Below are positions 36,739 to 48,302 of a stretch of 55,216 bases of DNA, one piece after another (position 1 is the stretch's first letter; each line of letters begins with the position of its first letter). The DNA is from Cyanocohniella sp. LLY. Lineage in GTDB: Bacteria > Cyanobacteriota > Cyanobacteriia > Cyanobacteriales > Nostocaceae. The translations under genes were made by a program, and so were the position numbers. The notes beneath the pieces are model-generated. The model searched no databases. It was not told the DNA's origin and was given only the letters and a program-made list of their open reading frames with translations. The stretch spans positions 1-55,216 of the forward strand of contig JAKOMP010000034.1 in the NCBI GenBank assembly GCA_022241785.1. Direction: 5' to 3'.

Positions 36739-37908
36739 ATGGGGCCACAAATGGCAGATAAAATTCAAAAAAAAATAGAGGTGAAACGATCAGATAATTC
36801 ACCCACAGAAAAAGACAATCAATCTGTAATCGAGTCTTTAGCTAAAACTGTCGGTGATGTGGGCGGAGCAATTACTCATACCGCAGCCGCAACGGGCAAG
36901 ATAGTTTTATCTACATCTATTGATGCTGGAGTCGTCGCGGCTAAACAAACACATAAATTAATTGAGCAAGCAACCCAAACCACAGGCGATGTGATCAACC
37001 ACATTAGCGAAAATTGGTTTATTAGAAAACTAACCGGGGCATTAAATCTCAATTGGCTGATCGGCCCTAGCGAAAGTGTTGATTTAGAAAAGGCAGCAGC
37101 TTCAGTAAACAAGCTCAAACAAAAATATCCTCATGAATCGCCTAGTCAGATTTCCCACCGGATTATGGTAGACAAAGCTACTAAAGCAGGTGGAATTGGA
37201 CTAGCAAGTAGTATTTTACCGGGAGTAGCAGCGGCGTTGCTAGCTATTGATTTAGCAGCGACGACGAAACTTCAATCAGAAATGCTCTACCAAATTGCCG
37301 CCGCTTATGGACTAGATTTAAAAGACTCTAGCCGTAAAGGTGAAGTGTTGGCAATTTTTGGTTTGGGTTTAGGTGGTGGCCGGTTATTGCGTGTGGCGGG
37401 ATTAGGCTTGTTGCGAAATGTGCCTTTTGCCGGTGCGGCCATCGCCACTAGTTCCAATGCCACTATGATTTATTCCTTGGGATATGCAGCTTGTCGCTTT
37501 TATGAAGCCAAACTAGATGACTCGATTTCGCTGGATTCTCCAGAGACATTAGCCAAGTTACAAGCACAAAGTGACAAGTACCTAGAAACTGCCATTGCCC
37601 AAGAAGCCATCATGGATCAAATTTTAGTGCAGTTAATCCTTGATAGCCATCCAGCGAAAACCTGGGAAGACCTTTTACCAGAGTTGCAAGCAGCCAACAT
37701 GAGCGAGACATCATTAAAAGCGATCGCCCAAAATATCAAATCACCCCAGCCTTTAGAAAAGCTGATAAATCAACTCAATCCTGATTTTAAAGTTCCTTTA
37801 CGAGCGCGGTGTGAAAAAATTGCCCAACTCAAACAACTCAATCCCGATGTTATCAAGCCGTTATTAGCGCAGTGCGAAAAAATTGCCCAACTTGACGAAC
37901 GTAGTTAA
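36739..37908 (+). CDS. EcsC-family protein
   Basis: The 389-residue protein fits the EcsC-like family. A variable polar N-terminus (1-60) leads into hydrophobic helices, including GGIGLASSILPGVAAALLAIDLAAT and a glycine-rich GLGLGGGRLLRVAGLGLLRNVP, typical of membrane-associated EcsC proteins. AAYGLDLKDSSRKGEVLAIF is the most characteristic stretch. The C-terminus holds two copies of a short R/Q-CEKIAQL unit. EcsC is a little-understood protein first linked to ABC transport and secretion in Bacillus. An in-frame ATG at 36751 (MADKIQ) is an alternative start. Confidence 0.7.
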   Translation: MGPQMADKIQKKIEVKRSDNSPTEKDNQSVIESLAKTVGDVGGAITHTAAATGKIVLSTSIDAGVVAAKQTHKLIEQATQTTGDVINHISENWFIRKLTGALNLNWLIGPSESVDLEKAAASVNKLKQKYPHESPSQISHRIMVDKATKAGGIGLASSILPGVAAALLAIDLAATTKLQSEMLYQIAAAYGLDLKDSSRKGEVLAIFGLGLGGGRLLRVAGLGLLRNVPFAGAAIATSSNATMIYSLGYAACRFYEAKLDDSISLDSPETLAKLQAQSDKYLETAIAQEAIMDQILVQLILDSHPAKTWEDLLPELQAANMSETSLKAIAQNIKSPQPLEKLINQLNPDFKVPLRARCEKIAQLKQLNPDVIKPLLAQCEKIAQLDERS

Positions 37909-38127
37909 AATTTTGACCCTTTCACCTACAGAAGTTAGGGTCATGCTAATAAGGATCTAAACCTCGTCCATCATGAAAAGTGGAGTTTTTGTCATTGCGA
38001 CGCCAGGAAGCAATCTCATAATCTTGACTACAAACTACAGTTTTCAAAGTAGACAAGGTTTATAAGCAAAGAAAAAATTTTAAGCAATACTGGTACAAGT
38101 AGGAAAATTTAAATTAAAGTTCCCAAA

Positions 38128-39603
38128 ATGAAAATTCAACCTAGTGATACGCCTTTGCTAGAGTGGGCAGGCGATAGTTTGGCTATTGGATTATTTGAAG
38201 ATGCCGTAGAGTTAACTGGTGAACTAACAACTTTAAATGAGAAGTTGTCTGGACTTTTAAAAGATTTGATTGCCGAAGAAGAATTTACAGGGAAAGCCTA
38301 CAGCACAATCTCCACCCGTGTTAGTGCAGGCGGCCCAATTCGGAAAATAATTGTGGTAGGTTTGGGGAAACCCGATGCTTTAAAATTAGAAACTCTACGA
38401 CGTGCTGCTGCTGCTGTAGCAAGAGCAGCCAAAAAGCAAAAAAGCAAAAGTTTAGGCTTTAGTTTCCCACTGTGGAATAATGATCCCGCCGCCACAGCCC
38501 AAGCGATCGCCGAAGGTACACAACTAGCCCTTTACCAAGACATACGCTTTAAATCGGAACCAGAAGATAAAGGGGCAAAACTGGAAACTATCGATTTACT
38601 GGGATTTAGTGGACAAGAAGCAGCCATTACCCGCGCCGATCAAATTGTTTCTGGAGTAATTTTAGCTAGGCAATTGGTAGCCGCGCCAGCCAACGAAGTC
38701 ACACCCATTACCTTAGCAGAAACAGCCCAGGCGATCGCCTCTGAACACAATATTCAAGTAGCAATTTTAGAACGAGAAGACTGTGAAAAATTGGGCATGG
38801 GTGCATTTTTAGGAGTTGCCCAAGCTTCCGACTTACCGCCAAAATTCATTCATCTCACCTACAAACCAGAAGGGACACCCAAACGCAAACTAGCAATAGT
38901 TGGTAAAGGATTAACCTTCGATTCCGGTGGCTTGAACATTAAAGGTGCTGGCAGTGGCATCGAAACCATGAAAATGGACATGGGAGGTGCCGCTACAACC
39001 TTAGGTGCAGCCAAAGCCATTGCCCAAATTAAGCCAGATGTAGAAGTTCATTTCATCTCAGCCGCTACCGAAAACATGATTAGCGGTCACGCTATGCACC
39101 CAGGTGACATCTTAAAAGCATCAAATGGCAAAACCATCGAAGTCAACAACACCGACGCTGAAGGGCGTTTAACCTTAGCTGATGCCCTAGTCTTTGCCGA
39201 AAAATTGCAAGTAGATGCGATCATAGATTTAGCCACCCTCACAGGTGCTTGCATCATCGCCTTGGGAGATGATATTGGCGGTTTGTTTACACAAGACGAT
39301 ACTGTAGCCACCCAATTAGAGAAAGCCGCTGAAAACGCCGGGGAAAAAATCTGGCGGATGCCAATGGAAGAAAAATATTTTGAAGGCTTAAAATCTGGCA
39401 TTGCCGACATGAAAAACACCGGGCCACGTGCTGGTGGTTCCATTACTGCGGCATTATTTCTCAAACAGTTCGTCAAAGAAACTCCGTGGGCACACCTAGA
39501 CATAGCTGGCCCAGTGTGGACAGACAAAGAAAACGGTTACAACAGCCCAGGTGCCACAGGTTACGGTGTGCGAACACTCGTTCATTGGGTGTTAGGAGAG
39601 TAG
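38128..39603 (+). CDS. pepA: Leucyl aminopeptidase (M17)
   Basis: The 491-residue enzyme has the M17 signatures: the metal-binding [11 protein letters not shown] and [12 protein letters not shown], and [15 protein letters not shown]. It is a two-zinc (or manganese) exopeptidase of the cytosol that removes N-terminal residues during protein turnover. The full-length domain order (N-terminal regulatory domain about 1-170, catalytic domain about 180-491) is intact. A C-rich repeat cluster follows the stop codon. Confidence 0.96.
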   Translation: MKIQPSDTPLLEWAGDSLAIGLFEDAVELTGELTTLNEKLSGLLKDLIAEEEFTGKAYSTISTRVSAGGPIRKIIVVGLGKPDALKLETLRRAAAAVARAAKKQKSKSLGFSFPLWNNDPAATAQAIAEGTQLALYQDIRFKSEPEDKGAKLETIDLLGFSGQEAAITRADQIVSGVILARQLVAAPANEVTPITLAETAQAIASEHNIQVAILEREDCEKLGMGAFLGVAQASDLPPKFIHLTYKPEGTPKRKLAIVGKGLTFDSGGLNIKGAGSGIETMKMDMGGAATTLGAAKAIAQIKPDVEVHFISAATENMISGHAMHPGDILKASNGKTIEVNNTDAEGRLTLADALVFAEKLQVDAIIDLATLTGACIIALGDDIGGLFTQDDTVATQLEKAAENAGEKIWRMPMEEKYFEGLKSGIADMKNTGPRAGGSITAALFLKQFVKETPWAHLDIAGPVWTDKENGYNSPGATGYGVRTLVHWVLGE

Positions 39604-39660
39604 AGGCTAGAGGTTAGAGACTAGGGGGGGAGAGAAAGTTTGGTTACTAGCCTCAATTAT

Positions 39661-39723
39661 TTCCCCCCTGCCCCCTGCACCCTGCCCCCCTGCCTCTTCC
39701 CCCCTGCCTCTTCCCCCCATTCC
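39661..39723. repeat. C-rich short tandem repeats (CCCCCTGCCTCTT type)
   Basis: The units CCCCCTG, CACCCTG and CCTGCCTCTTCCCC recur several times with small changes. They belong to the short tandem repeats typical of heterocystous cyanobacteria and lie between pepA and plsX. Confidence 0.6.
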
Positions 39724-39860
39724 CTGACAATTCGTGCTATCTTGATCTGGCTGCTAAAACTTGTTGCAATAGTAACAAGAGTAATACGGTAGTCAAAAAC
39801 TTCCGGTTTTTAAGCAAAGCCATCTGGTAAAATTTGTAAGGTTTCTAGTAGCTCTAAGCA

Positions 39861-40886
39861 ATGGGATCGACTTGCGTACGGATAGCAATTGACGCAATGG
39901 GAGGGGATCATGCACCCGGTGAAATCGTTGCTGGCGCACTGCGCGCAAGTGAAGAATTGGGTGTGAAAGTCTTATTAGTTGGTGATCCCCAACAAATTGC
40001 AGCCGCCTTGCCGCCAAAAATTAATTTGGCGCAGGTGGAGATCGTTCCTGCGGAGGAAGCGATCGCAATGGATGAGGAGCCTTTGAATGCAGTGAGACGC
40101 AAACGCAAGGCTTCAATCAATGTGGCAATGGATTTGGTGAAGCAGCAGCAAGCAGACGCTGTGTTTTCTGCGGGACACTCTGGGGCAGCTATGGCATCAG
40201 CTTTGCTCCGCTTAGGAAGATTATCAGGAATTGACCGCCCAGCCATTGGCACGGTTTTTCCCACAATTAAGGCTGGCAAACCAGTACTAATACTTGATGT
40301 CGGCGCGAATGTAGACTGCCGGCCTAAGTTTTTAGAGCAGTTTGCTGTGATGGGTTCAACTTATAGCCAGTATGTTTTGGGTACAAGCAAACCCAAAGTA
40401 GGTTTGTTGAATATTGGAGAAGAAGACACTAAGGGTAATGAAATAGCTCTGCGCGCCCACCAACTGCTACGGGAAAATTCCCACATTAATTTTATTGGTA
40501 ATGCTGAAGGGCGTGATATCCTTTCTGGTGAATTTGATGTGATTGTCTGCGATGGTTTTGTAGGCAATGTGTTATTAAAATTTGCCGAAGCAGTCGGCGA
40601 AGTAATTCTGCAAATCTTAAGGGAAGAATTACCCCAAGGATTGCATGGTCAAATTGGTACGGCAATTTTAAAACCTAACCTCAAACGCGTTAAGCAACGC
40701 ATGGATCACGCAGAACATGGTGGTGCATTGCTTTTAGGCGTTGCCGGAGTTTGTTTTATTGGTCACGGTAGCTCTCAAGCTCCCTCTATTTTTAATGCAA
40801 TTCGCATGGCTAAAGAAGCTGTAGATAATCAGGTACTGCAAAGACTCCAGTCCCAATACGAAGTCCTACAGCAAGAAAGCGGTTAG
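39861..40886 (+). CDS. plsX: Phosphate acyltransferase PlsX
   Basis: The 341-residue protein starts with RIAIDAMGGDHAPGEIVAGA, contains AVFSAGHSGAAMASALLRLGRL and ILDVGANVDCRP, and ends with HGGALLLGVAGVCFIGHGSS, all PlsX signatures. It makes acyl-phosphate from acyl-ACP for phospholipid synthesis. It leads the cluster plsX-fabH-fabD-plsC, which joins fatty acid initiation to glycerolipid synthesis. Confidence 0.96.
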   Translation: MGSTCVRIAIDAMGGDHAPGEIVAGALRASEELGVKVLLVGDPQQIAAALPPKINLAQVEIVPAEEAIAMDEEPLNAVRRKRKASINVAMDLVKQQQADAVFSAGHSGAAMASALLRLGRLSGIDRPAIGTVFPTIKAGKPVLILDVGANVDCRPKFLEQFAVMGSTYSQYVLGTSKPKVGLLNIGEEDTKGNEIALRAHQLLRENSHINFIGNAEGRDILSGEFDVIVCDGFVGNVLLKFAEAVGEVILQILREELPQGLHGQIGTAILKPNLKRVKQRMDHAEHGGALLLGVAGVCFIGHGSSQAPSIFNAIRMAKEAVDNQVLQRLQSQYEVLQQESG

Positions 40887-41004
40887 CAATTAGCCACAAA
40901 ACTAGCGATCAATAGCTGGAGAAAAGTCATTGGTCAAGGGAACATGACTAATGGCTGATGACTAATGACCAATGACTAAAAGCTGATAGCTTGGGAGACT
41001 AGGA

Positions 41005-41997
41005 GTGGAAAATTTAGGCATAGCATTTACCGGCAGCGGTTCGGCAGTACCAAAAACTTATCTCGATAACCAGGCACTCACTGAACTAGTAGAAACTTCA
41101 GATGAGTGGATTACCACAAGAACGGGGATTCGTCAACGGTGTTTAGCGCTGCCATCAGAGTCTTTAAAAACACTAGCATCAGATGCGGGTAGTCAGGCGA
41201 TCGCCGCTGCTGGCATTAAAGCCACTGACCTGGATTTGATTTTATTAGCGACATCCACCCCTGATGATTTATTTGGTAGTGCTTGTCAAGTTCAAGCCGA
41301 GTTAGGAGCAACTAAAGCTGTAGCGTTTGATTTGACAGCAGCCTGCTCTGGTTTTGTGTTTGGGTTAGTGACAGCTGCCCAATACATCAGAACAGGAGTT
41401 TTTCAAAATGTACTGCTGATAGGAGCAGATATCCTCTCTCGCTGGGTAGATTGGCAAGACCGACGTACTTGTATATTGTTTGGTGATGGCGCTGGGGCGG
41501 TAGTTTTACAGGCTAATAAGAGCGATCGCTTGTTAGGATTTGCTATCAAAAGTGACGGCACACAAAATAATTCCCTTAATTTGTCTTATACCGGTGCAGC
41601 CCAAGAAATCATCCCCGGCGTAGAAATTACCAAAGGTACATACCAGCCCATCACCATGAACGGTCAAGAAGTATACCGCTTCGCCGTGCAAAAAGTCCCA
41701 GAAATTATTGATAAAGCCTTATTTCAAGCCAACCTAAGCGTTGATCAAATAGATTGGTTACTATTGCATCAAGCCAACCAACGGATTCTCGATGCCGTTG
41801 CCCAACGCTTAAATATTCCAGACCACAAAGTTATCAGTAATCTGGCCAATTACGGTAATACCTCCGCCGCCTCCATTCCCCTAGCGTTAGATGAAGCCGT
41901 GAGACAAGGCAAAATCAAACCGCATGAAATTATTGCCGCATCTGGCTTTGGTGCTGGTTTAACTTGGGGCGCAGCCATCTTTCAATGGGGCCGTTAG
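41005..41997 (+). CDS. fabH: 3-oxoacyl-ACP synthase III (KAS III)
   Basis: The 330-residue thiolase-fold enzyme has its catalytic Cys at C114 in DLTAACSGFVFGL, the histidine in LLHQANQRI and the asparagine in NYGNTSAASIPL. It condenses acetyl-CoA with malonyl-ACP to begin each fatty acid. The start is GTG at 41005 (GTGGAAAATTTAGG). It lies 118 bases after plsX; the gap contains a dispersed (C)TAATGACCAATGACTAA repeat. Confidence 0.96.
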   Translation: MENLGIAFTGSGSAVPKTYLDNQALTELVETSDEWITTRTGIRQRCLALPSESLKTLASDAGSQAIAAAGIKATDLDLILLATSTPDDLFGSACQVQAELGATKAVAFDLTAACSGFVFGLVTAAQYIRTGVFQNVLLIGADILSRWVDWQDRRTCILFGDGAGAVVLQANKSDRLLGFAIKSDGTQNNSLNLSYTGAAQEIIPGVEITKGTYQPITMNGQEVYRFAVQKVPEIIDKALFQANLSVDQIDWLLLHQANQRILDAVAQRLNIPDHKVISNLANYGNTSAASIPLALDEAVRQGKIKPHEIIAASGFGAGLTWGAAIFQWGR

Positions 41998-42106
41998 GAA
42001 CTGGGAAACCCCTTTTGGGGAAGTCAAACGTCAAAAGTTTACCCTGAGCTTAGTCGAAGGGTCAAAAGTCAAAAACGATTCATTGTGACTTTCAAATTGA
42101 TTTATC

Positions 42107-42171
42107 TCTACTCCCTACTCCCTACTCCCCACTCCCCACTCCCTACTTCTCACTCCCCACTCCCCACTTCC
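42107..42171. repeat. Short tandem CTCCC(C/T)ACT repeats
   Basis: Eight or so imperfect units of CTCCCTACT, CTCCCCACT and CTTCTCACT are arranged head to tail. This is the short tandemly repeated class known from Anabaena and relatives. It lies between fabH and fabD, followed by the dispersed ACAAATGACCAATGACTAA repeat that contains the fabD start codon. Confidence 0.7.
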
Positions 42172-42195
42172 GTCTTTCACAATGACAAATGACCA

Positions 42196-43077
42196 ATGAC
42201 TAAAACTGCATGGGTGTTTCCCGGACAAGGTTCTCAAGCCATAGGAATGGGAATAGATTTATTAGATATACCTACCGCTAAAGACAAATTTGCCCAAGCC
42301 GAAGCAATTTTAGGCTGGTCGGTAACAGAATTATGTCAAAGCGCAGAAGAAAAATTATCACAGACGCTGTATACACAGCCCAGTCTGTATGTGGTGGAAA
42401 GCATTTTAGCCGACTTGTGCCGGGAACGGGGACACAAACCAGATGTAGTTGCTGGCCACAGTTTGGGTGAATACATTGCCCTTTATATTGCAGGTGTCTT
42501 TGAATGGTCGGCTGGGTTACATCTAGTCAAGCGCCGTGCTGAACTTATGGATAGTGCAGCAGGCGGAATGATGGCGGCTTTGATGAACTTTGATCGTGAA
42601 CAGTTAGAAACAGTTCTTACCCAGACACCAGATGCAGTGTTGGCAAATGATAACAGTCCAGGTCAGGTGGTTATCTCTGGTACTCCTGAAGCTGTAAGAG
42701 AAGTTATGTCAAAAGTTAAAGCCAAACGTGCTATACCCTTAAAAACCTCTGGTGCATTTCATTCCCCCTTTATGGCTGCGGCTTCTGCGGAATTCCAAGA
42801 CATTCTGGAATCAGTAGAATTTCAGCCATCTGTGATACCAGTATTATCCAATGTAGATCCGTTACCATCTACTGATGCCAAAATTATCAAACAGCGCCTC
42901 AGCCAACAAATGACAGGTTCAGTCCGGTGGCGAGAAATTTCTCTGCAATTACCCACACATGGTATTGAACAAGTAGTAGAAATTGGCCCTGGTAATGTGC
43001 TAACTAATTTAATTAAACGCACCACTCCAGACTTAACCTTAAAAAACATCCGTAATGCTGCTGAATTGCCAGAATAG
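42196..43077 (+). CDS. fabD: Malonyl-CoA:ACP transacylase
   Basis: The 293-residue acyltransferase has WVFPGQGSQAIGMG at its start, the nucleophile elbow GHSLGEY with S89, the arginine in VKRRAELM and the histidine in SGAFHSPFMA, and NVLTNLIKR near the end. It charges ACP with malonate. The ATG and next codons (ATGACTAAA) coincide with the dispersed repeat GACCAATGACTAA, so the repeat may have provided this start. Confidence 0.96.
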   Translation: MTKTAWVFPGQGSQAIGMGIDLLDIPTAKDKFAQAEAILGWSVTELCQSAEEKLSQTLYTQPSLYVVESILADLCRERGHKPDVVAGHSLGEYIALYIAGVFEWSAGLHLVKRRAELMDSAAGGMMAALMNFDREQLETVLTQTPDAVLANDNSPGQVVISGTPEAVREVMSKVKAKRAIPLKTSGAFHSPFMAAASAEFQDILESVEFQPSVIPVLSNVDPLPSTDAKIIKQRLSQQMTGSVRWREISLQLPTHGIEQVVEIGPGNVLTNLIKRTTPDLTLKNIRNAAELPE

Positions 43078-43130
43078 AGAATAGGGACTAGGGAATAAAG
43101 GAACATAGTAAATTATTCCCAATGCCCATT

Positions 43131-43206
43131 GCCCCTGATCCCCAGAGGTGGCCCCGATTTCCTCATTTGCCCCTGATCCCCAGAGGCGGCCCCAATTCCC
43201 CATCTC
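43131..43206. repeat. Two tandem 38-base GCCCCTGATCCCCAGAGG units
   Basis: GCCCCTGATCCCCAGAGGTG at 43131 is repeated at 43169 with one change in the first 20 bases. Each unit ends in a GGCCCC(G/A)ATT stretch. It lies between fabD and plsC, and an apparent frame through it is therefore not counted as coding. Confidence 0.65.
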
Positions 43207-43217
43207 CCCATCCCCCT

Positions 43218-43856
43218 ATGACTAAAAGCCGCGAACCTATAATTAGTCTGACACTCTACCACACTTTTAAGTGGTCGATTGTTAGCCCTATGTTTCATGC
43301 TTACTTTCGGGGGCGAATTTATGGGGTCGAAAATGTCCCGCAATCACAACCTTTGGTGGTAGTGAGTAATCATGCAAGTTACTTTGATCCGCCGATAGTC
43401 TCTAGTTGTGTACGTCGTCCTGTGGCATACATGGCGAAAGAAGAGTTATTTGATGTCCCAGTTTTGGCACAAGTAATTAAATTATATGGAGCTTACCCAG
43501 TGAGTCGGGGTAGTGCCGATCGCAATACTATTCGTTCAGCCCTAGAGTATATGGAAAATGGTTGGGCTGTAGGTGTGTTCTTAGAAGGTACGCGCACCCC
43601 AGATGGTAGGATCAAAGATCCTAAAAGGGGCGCAGCACTGTTAGCAGCCAAGGCAAAAGCGCCATTATTGCCAGTGAGTGTATGGGGTTCTGAGAAAATA
43701 TTACAAAAAGGTTCAGCTATACCTCATGCAGTTCCCTTAACTGTAAGAATCGGTCAATTAATTGACCCTCCTAGTTCTACAAACAAGGAAAAATTGCAGG
43801 CTGTGACACAACAATGTGCAACAGCGATTAATCAACTGCATGATTTGGGCCGCTAA
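43218..43856 (+). CDS. plsC: 1-acyl-sn-glycerol-3-phosphate acyltransferase
   Basis: The 212-residue protein (from the ATG at 43218) has the motifs VSNHASYFDPP (H-x4-D), the substrate-binding region YPVSRGSADR and FLEGTRTPDGRI, then LLPVSVWGSEK. It makes phosphatidic acid at the inner membrane. As the last gene of plsX-fabH-fabD-plsC it links acyl chain supply to membrane lipids. A longer frame from 43122 passes through a repeat and is not credible. Confidence 0.9.
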   Translation: MTKSREPIISLTLYHTFKWSIVSPMFHAYFRGRIYGVENVPQSQPLVVVSNHASYFDPPIVSSCVRRPVAYMAKEELFDVPVLAQVIKLYGAYPVSRGSADRNTIRSALEYMENGWAVGVFLEGTRTPDGRIKDPKRGAALLAAKAKAPLLPVSVWGSEKILQKGSAIPHAVPLTVRIGQLIDPPSSTNKEKLQAVTQQCATAINQLHDLGR

Positions 43857-43985
43857 AAAATATACTTTAAGAGGGTAGCGATCGCCAGTTGGTTTTTATA
43901 TACTGAAAGCTATACTTGGTGTTTACAAGTATAAGATACCAAATTAGTAAATAACACCTTGTTTGATTACTAATAGTAAAGTATA

Positions 43986-44011
43986 AAAACCTGACAGTAT
44001 CAGGTTTTTTT
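43986..44011 (+). terminator. Intrinsic terminator after plsC
   Basis: AAAACCTGA (43986-43994) pairs perfectly with TCAGGTTTT (44000-44008) around a CAGTA loop, followed by TTT. It lies 130 bases after plsC and 31 bases before the next gene. Confidence 0.75.
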
Positions 44012-44041
44012 GATTATTCTAATTAACAATTAAAAATTAAT

Positions 44042-45079
44042 ATGAGCGGCTTTAAAGCTAAAAATGTTTGGGATAGATTGAATAATTCCGCATTAGTCCG
44101 CTTTCTACTATTGGTAGCTTCTGGTTGGGCAATTACACAGCTTTTAGCTTACTTTGAAGCAGCGATAGTTATTTTCACATTCGCTGCTATTTTAGCTTTC
44201 TTACTCAGCTATCCTGTAGAATGGCTGCGGCATTTTGTCCCTCACAGCATAGCAGTGATTGTAGTTTTCTTAATTAGTATAGTTATTATTGGTAGTTTAA
44301 TAATCACCATAAGTTTAGCGGTGATATCTCAAGGACAACAATTAATCGATAGTATTTCCGTATTTTTAAGCTCTTTAATTCCTATATTAGAAAGAATTGA
44401 AGAGTTACTTCGTAACCGAAATTTACAGATAGATTTGACCTTAATTGAAGAACAATTGCGAAATCAAGCTATTGCAACTTTAGTGACTATTTTAGCTATT
44501 TTACAACAAATATTAACTAATTTCGTGACTTTTATATTAATTGCAGTCGTATCATTTTTCATGCTTTTGGATGGCGAAAAACTTTGGCATCTGCTCATTA
44601 AAATAATTCCCCAACAGCGACGTAGTAAATTTACTCATATAATTAGACGCAACTTTTTAGGATTTTTTCGAGGACAGCTATTATTAACGTTATTTCTCAC
44701 AAGTTCTACTTTTATCGTTTTCTCAATATTAAGAGTACCTTTTACATTACTATTGTCTTTAATAGTGGGAATCCTAGATATCATTCCAGGCATAGGAGCC
44801 ACATTAGGCGTGGGTGTAGTTACATTAATTGTATTATCGCAAAATGTCTGGTTAGCCTTAAAAGTATTAGCGGCCTGTATCATCCTCCAACAAATTCAAG
44901 ATAACTTGTTAGCACCGCGAATTATGCAAGGTGCGCTCAATCTTAATCCTGTGGTAGTATTTTTTGCTTTATTAATTGGTGCGAGAGTAGCAGGCTTACT
45001 AGGAATTTTTATCTCTATTCCTATCACTGGAGTAATTGTCTCTTTGTTTGAGATTGATGAAATGAAAGCCGAAGTTTAG
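44042..45079 (+). CDS. AI-2E family transporter (membrane permease-like protein)
   Basis: The 345-residue protein has about seven to eight hydrophobic helices in the AI-2E/PerM pattern. A first block of three lies near 15-95, followed by a large loop with ILERIEELLRNRNLQID, then helices including the LLSLIVGILDIIPGIGATLGVGVV and IFISIPITGVIVSLFEI stretches. DIIPGIG is the best-known family motif. Family members export small molecules or sodium; the substrate here is unknown. It is a single gene set off by a terminator upstream. Confidence 0.9.
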   Translation: MSGFKAKNVWDRLNNSALVRFLLLVASGWAITQLLAYFEAAIVIFTFAAILAFLLSYPVEWLRHFVPHSIAVIVVFLISIVIIGSLIITISLAVISQGQQLIDSISVFLSSLIPILERIEELLRNRNLQIDLTLIEEQLRNQAIATLVTILAILQQILTNFVTFILIAVVSFFMLLDGEKLWHLLIKIIPQQRRSKFTHIIRRNFLGFFRGQLLLTLFLTSSTFIVFSILRVPFTLLLSLIVGILDIIPGIGATLGVGVVTLIVLSQNVWLALKVLAACIILQQIQDNLLAPRIMQGALNLNPVVVFFALLIGARVAGLLGIFISIPITGVIVSLFEIDEMKAEV

Positions 45080-45207
45080 CAGAGCTATTTCTTTATGTGT
45101 GTCCTTCTTCGCTATGCAAATCTCAATACACAACCGCAGCAAAGAATAGTCCTGAGAAATTTATCTAAGTGGTAAAATCGGCCCTAGACGAATCAAGATG
45201 AGTAATC

Positions 45208-45501
45208 ATGTCGGATTTAAGAACAGAACTAAGCACCAATCTAGATGAAGCTGCGTGGGAGTGGCTAATTCCTCATGTGCAAAGGGACGCAGTGATTGTA
45301 GTAGCATCAGACCTAGACTTGCTTGATGTAGGAGTAGCGATCGCTAGTGATAATATTTCATCAGTGCAACAATGGATAGACCAGCAATTAATGGCTAAAC
45401 CTTCAAACACACAAGTGGGAAACTGGAATAGCGATCGCACTAAAAAATTTCACACACTCATCCTCCAACCCTATGTCTTAGTGCAAGAAATGGCAGCTTA
45501 A
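45208..45501 (+). CDS. DUF2288 family protein
   Basis: The 97-residue protein reads ...AAWEWLIPHVQRDAVIVVASDLDLLDVGVAIASDN and ends ILQPYVLVQEMAA, which matches the DUF2288 family by length and by the EWLIPHVQRDA and LQPYVLVQ motifs. Function is unknown. No membrane segment is seen. Confidence 0.75.
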   Translation: MSDLRTELSTNLDEAAWEWLIPHVQRDAVIVVASDLDLLDVGVAIASDNISSVQQWIDQQLMAKPSNTQVGNWNSDRTKKFHTLILQPYVLVQEMAA

Positions 45502-45508
45502 GATAATA

Positions 45509-45532
45509 AGAGACGGCCCAGGGGTCGTCTCT
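45509..45532 (+). terminator. Hairpin after the DUF2288 gene
   Basis: AGAGACG (45509-45515) pairs with CGTCTCT (45526-45532), enclosing GCCCAGGGGT. A proper U-run is missing, so termination may be weak or need Rho-like help. It separates two convergent genes. Confidence 0.45.
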
Positions 45533-45585
45533 GTGAGGCAATTTTGACTTGTGAATTTTACCTTCCTCGCAGCAGTACCAGTCTC

Positions 45586-46152
45586 TTATCTGTTTCTACT
45601 CTGATCTGCACCCGTGTAACCAGTAGCTACCCAAAGTAAGGCTCTCGCTCCATCACGGATAGATTTCTCCACCGGTTCATGGGCGTTGTTTGAAGGTACT
45701 GGTACAGGTTTGAAATAAATACCCCGACTACCCAAAACTATCTCACCAACCACACGAGCGCGGCGCATATGAAACTCTGACGTAACTAAATAAACGCTCT
45801 TAATACCGCGAGCTTGCAAATCATCTACCAAACTAGTGAAGTTGGTCACAGTATCAACTGCTTCATAATCCAAATGTAACCGTTTGGTATCCACTCCAGC
45901 CTTAGCAAACACATCTTGAGTAGATTTAGGTGGGCTACCACCAGAAATCCAAATGGGTAAATTTGGATGCTCACGCGCAAAATCGGCTGTAAATTTCTCT
46001 CTCTCTAAATGTGACGTAGAACCACCCAAGACTAATACTGCTTGGGGTTGCACACGCTCGTTTTGCGATTCTTGGTATCCCAACCACATCAGCAGTGGTA
46101 GGGCAAAAAACATAAACCGAAATGAGTGACCTGTAAACAATATATTCTTCAA
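45586..46152 (-). CDS. YdcF/ElyC-family protein (DUF218)
   Basis: The 188-residue protein begins with a hydrophobic stretch, FMFFALPLLMWLGY, then QAVLVLGGSTSHLEREKFTAD, LPIWISGGSPPK and YLVTSEFHMRRARVVG, the DUF218 core whose family includes ElyC and SanA of the cell envelope. One N-terminal helix should anchor it in the inner membrane with the domain outside. Function unknown. Confidence 0.85.
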   Translation of the reverse strand: MKNILFTGHSFRFMFFALPLLMWLGYQESQNERVQPQAVLVLGGSTSHLEREKFTADFAREHPNLPIWISGGSPPKSTQDVFAKAGVDTKRLHLDYEAVDTVTNFTSLVDDLQARGIKSVYLVTSEFHMRRARVVGEIVLGSRGIYFKPVPVPSNNAHEPVEKSIRDGARALLWVATGYTGADQSRNR

Positions 46153-46296
46153 GGCTCTATAGTTAGGTCTGCTGAGTCCAAGATTTTCTATGAAAAAAGA
46201 TAAACAACTATGTAGGTTAGCAGATTTATTAAAAATCTACCTTAATTTGAACAAATTTTTTATAGAAATGCTCTTAATGAATTTTTTTTCTGAAGA

Positions 46297-46370
46297 CGGG
46301 ACTGGTGCGGCTCGAACGCACGGCCTGTCGCTTAGGAGGCGACCGCTCTATCCAACTGAGCTACAGCCCC
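46297..46370 (-). tRNA. trnR-CCU: tRNA-Arg (anticodon CCU)
   Basis: The minus strand folds into a 74-base tRNA. The acceptor GGGGCTG pairs with CAGTCCC (one G-U), the D-stem is GCTC/GAGC, the anticodon stem GTCGC/GCGAC encloses the loop CTCCTAA (anticodon CCT at 46334-46336), and the T-arm is GTGCG-TTCGAGC-CGCAC. The discriminator base is G and the CCA end is not encoded. It reads AGG codons. Confidence 0.95.
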
Positions 46371-46403
46371 AACAATAAAGCACACTCTATCATAGCAACA
46401 GTT

Positions 46404-48143
<1,740 letters not shown>

Positions 48144-48302
48144 TAAATTCATTTGGCATCCTCCTATGGATTGAATTAGCAAAGCAAAACTTACCCAAAT
48201 TTTGCCGCCGTACTTGAATTGATAGGCAAGTCATACTTGTAACCGATGGCAACTAGGACAAAAACCTGATGAAATAAAAATGGTGTTGCCTATACTGGAG
48301 TA

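Noticed and set aside
39661-42171. CRISPR array
   Set aside because: The tandem repeats between genes are short, degenerate and lack unique spacers; no cas genes are present.
43122-43217. N-terminal extension of plsC
   Set aside because: It is a translation of two 38-base tandem repeats rich in proline; homologues begin at the ATG at 43218.
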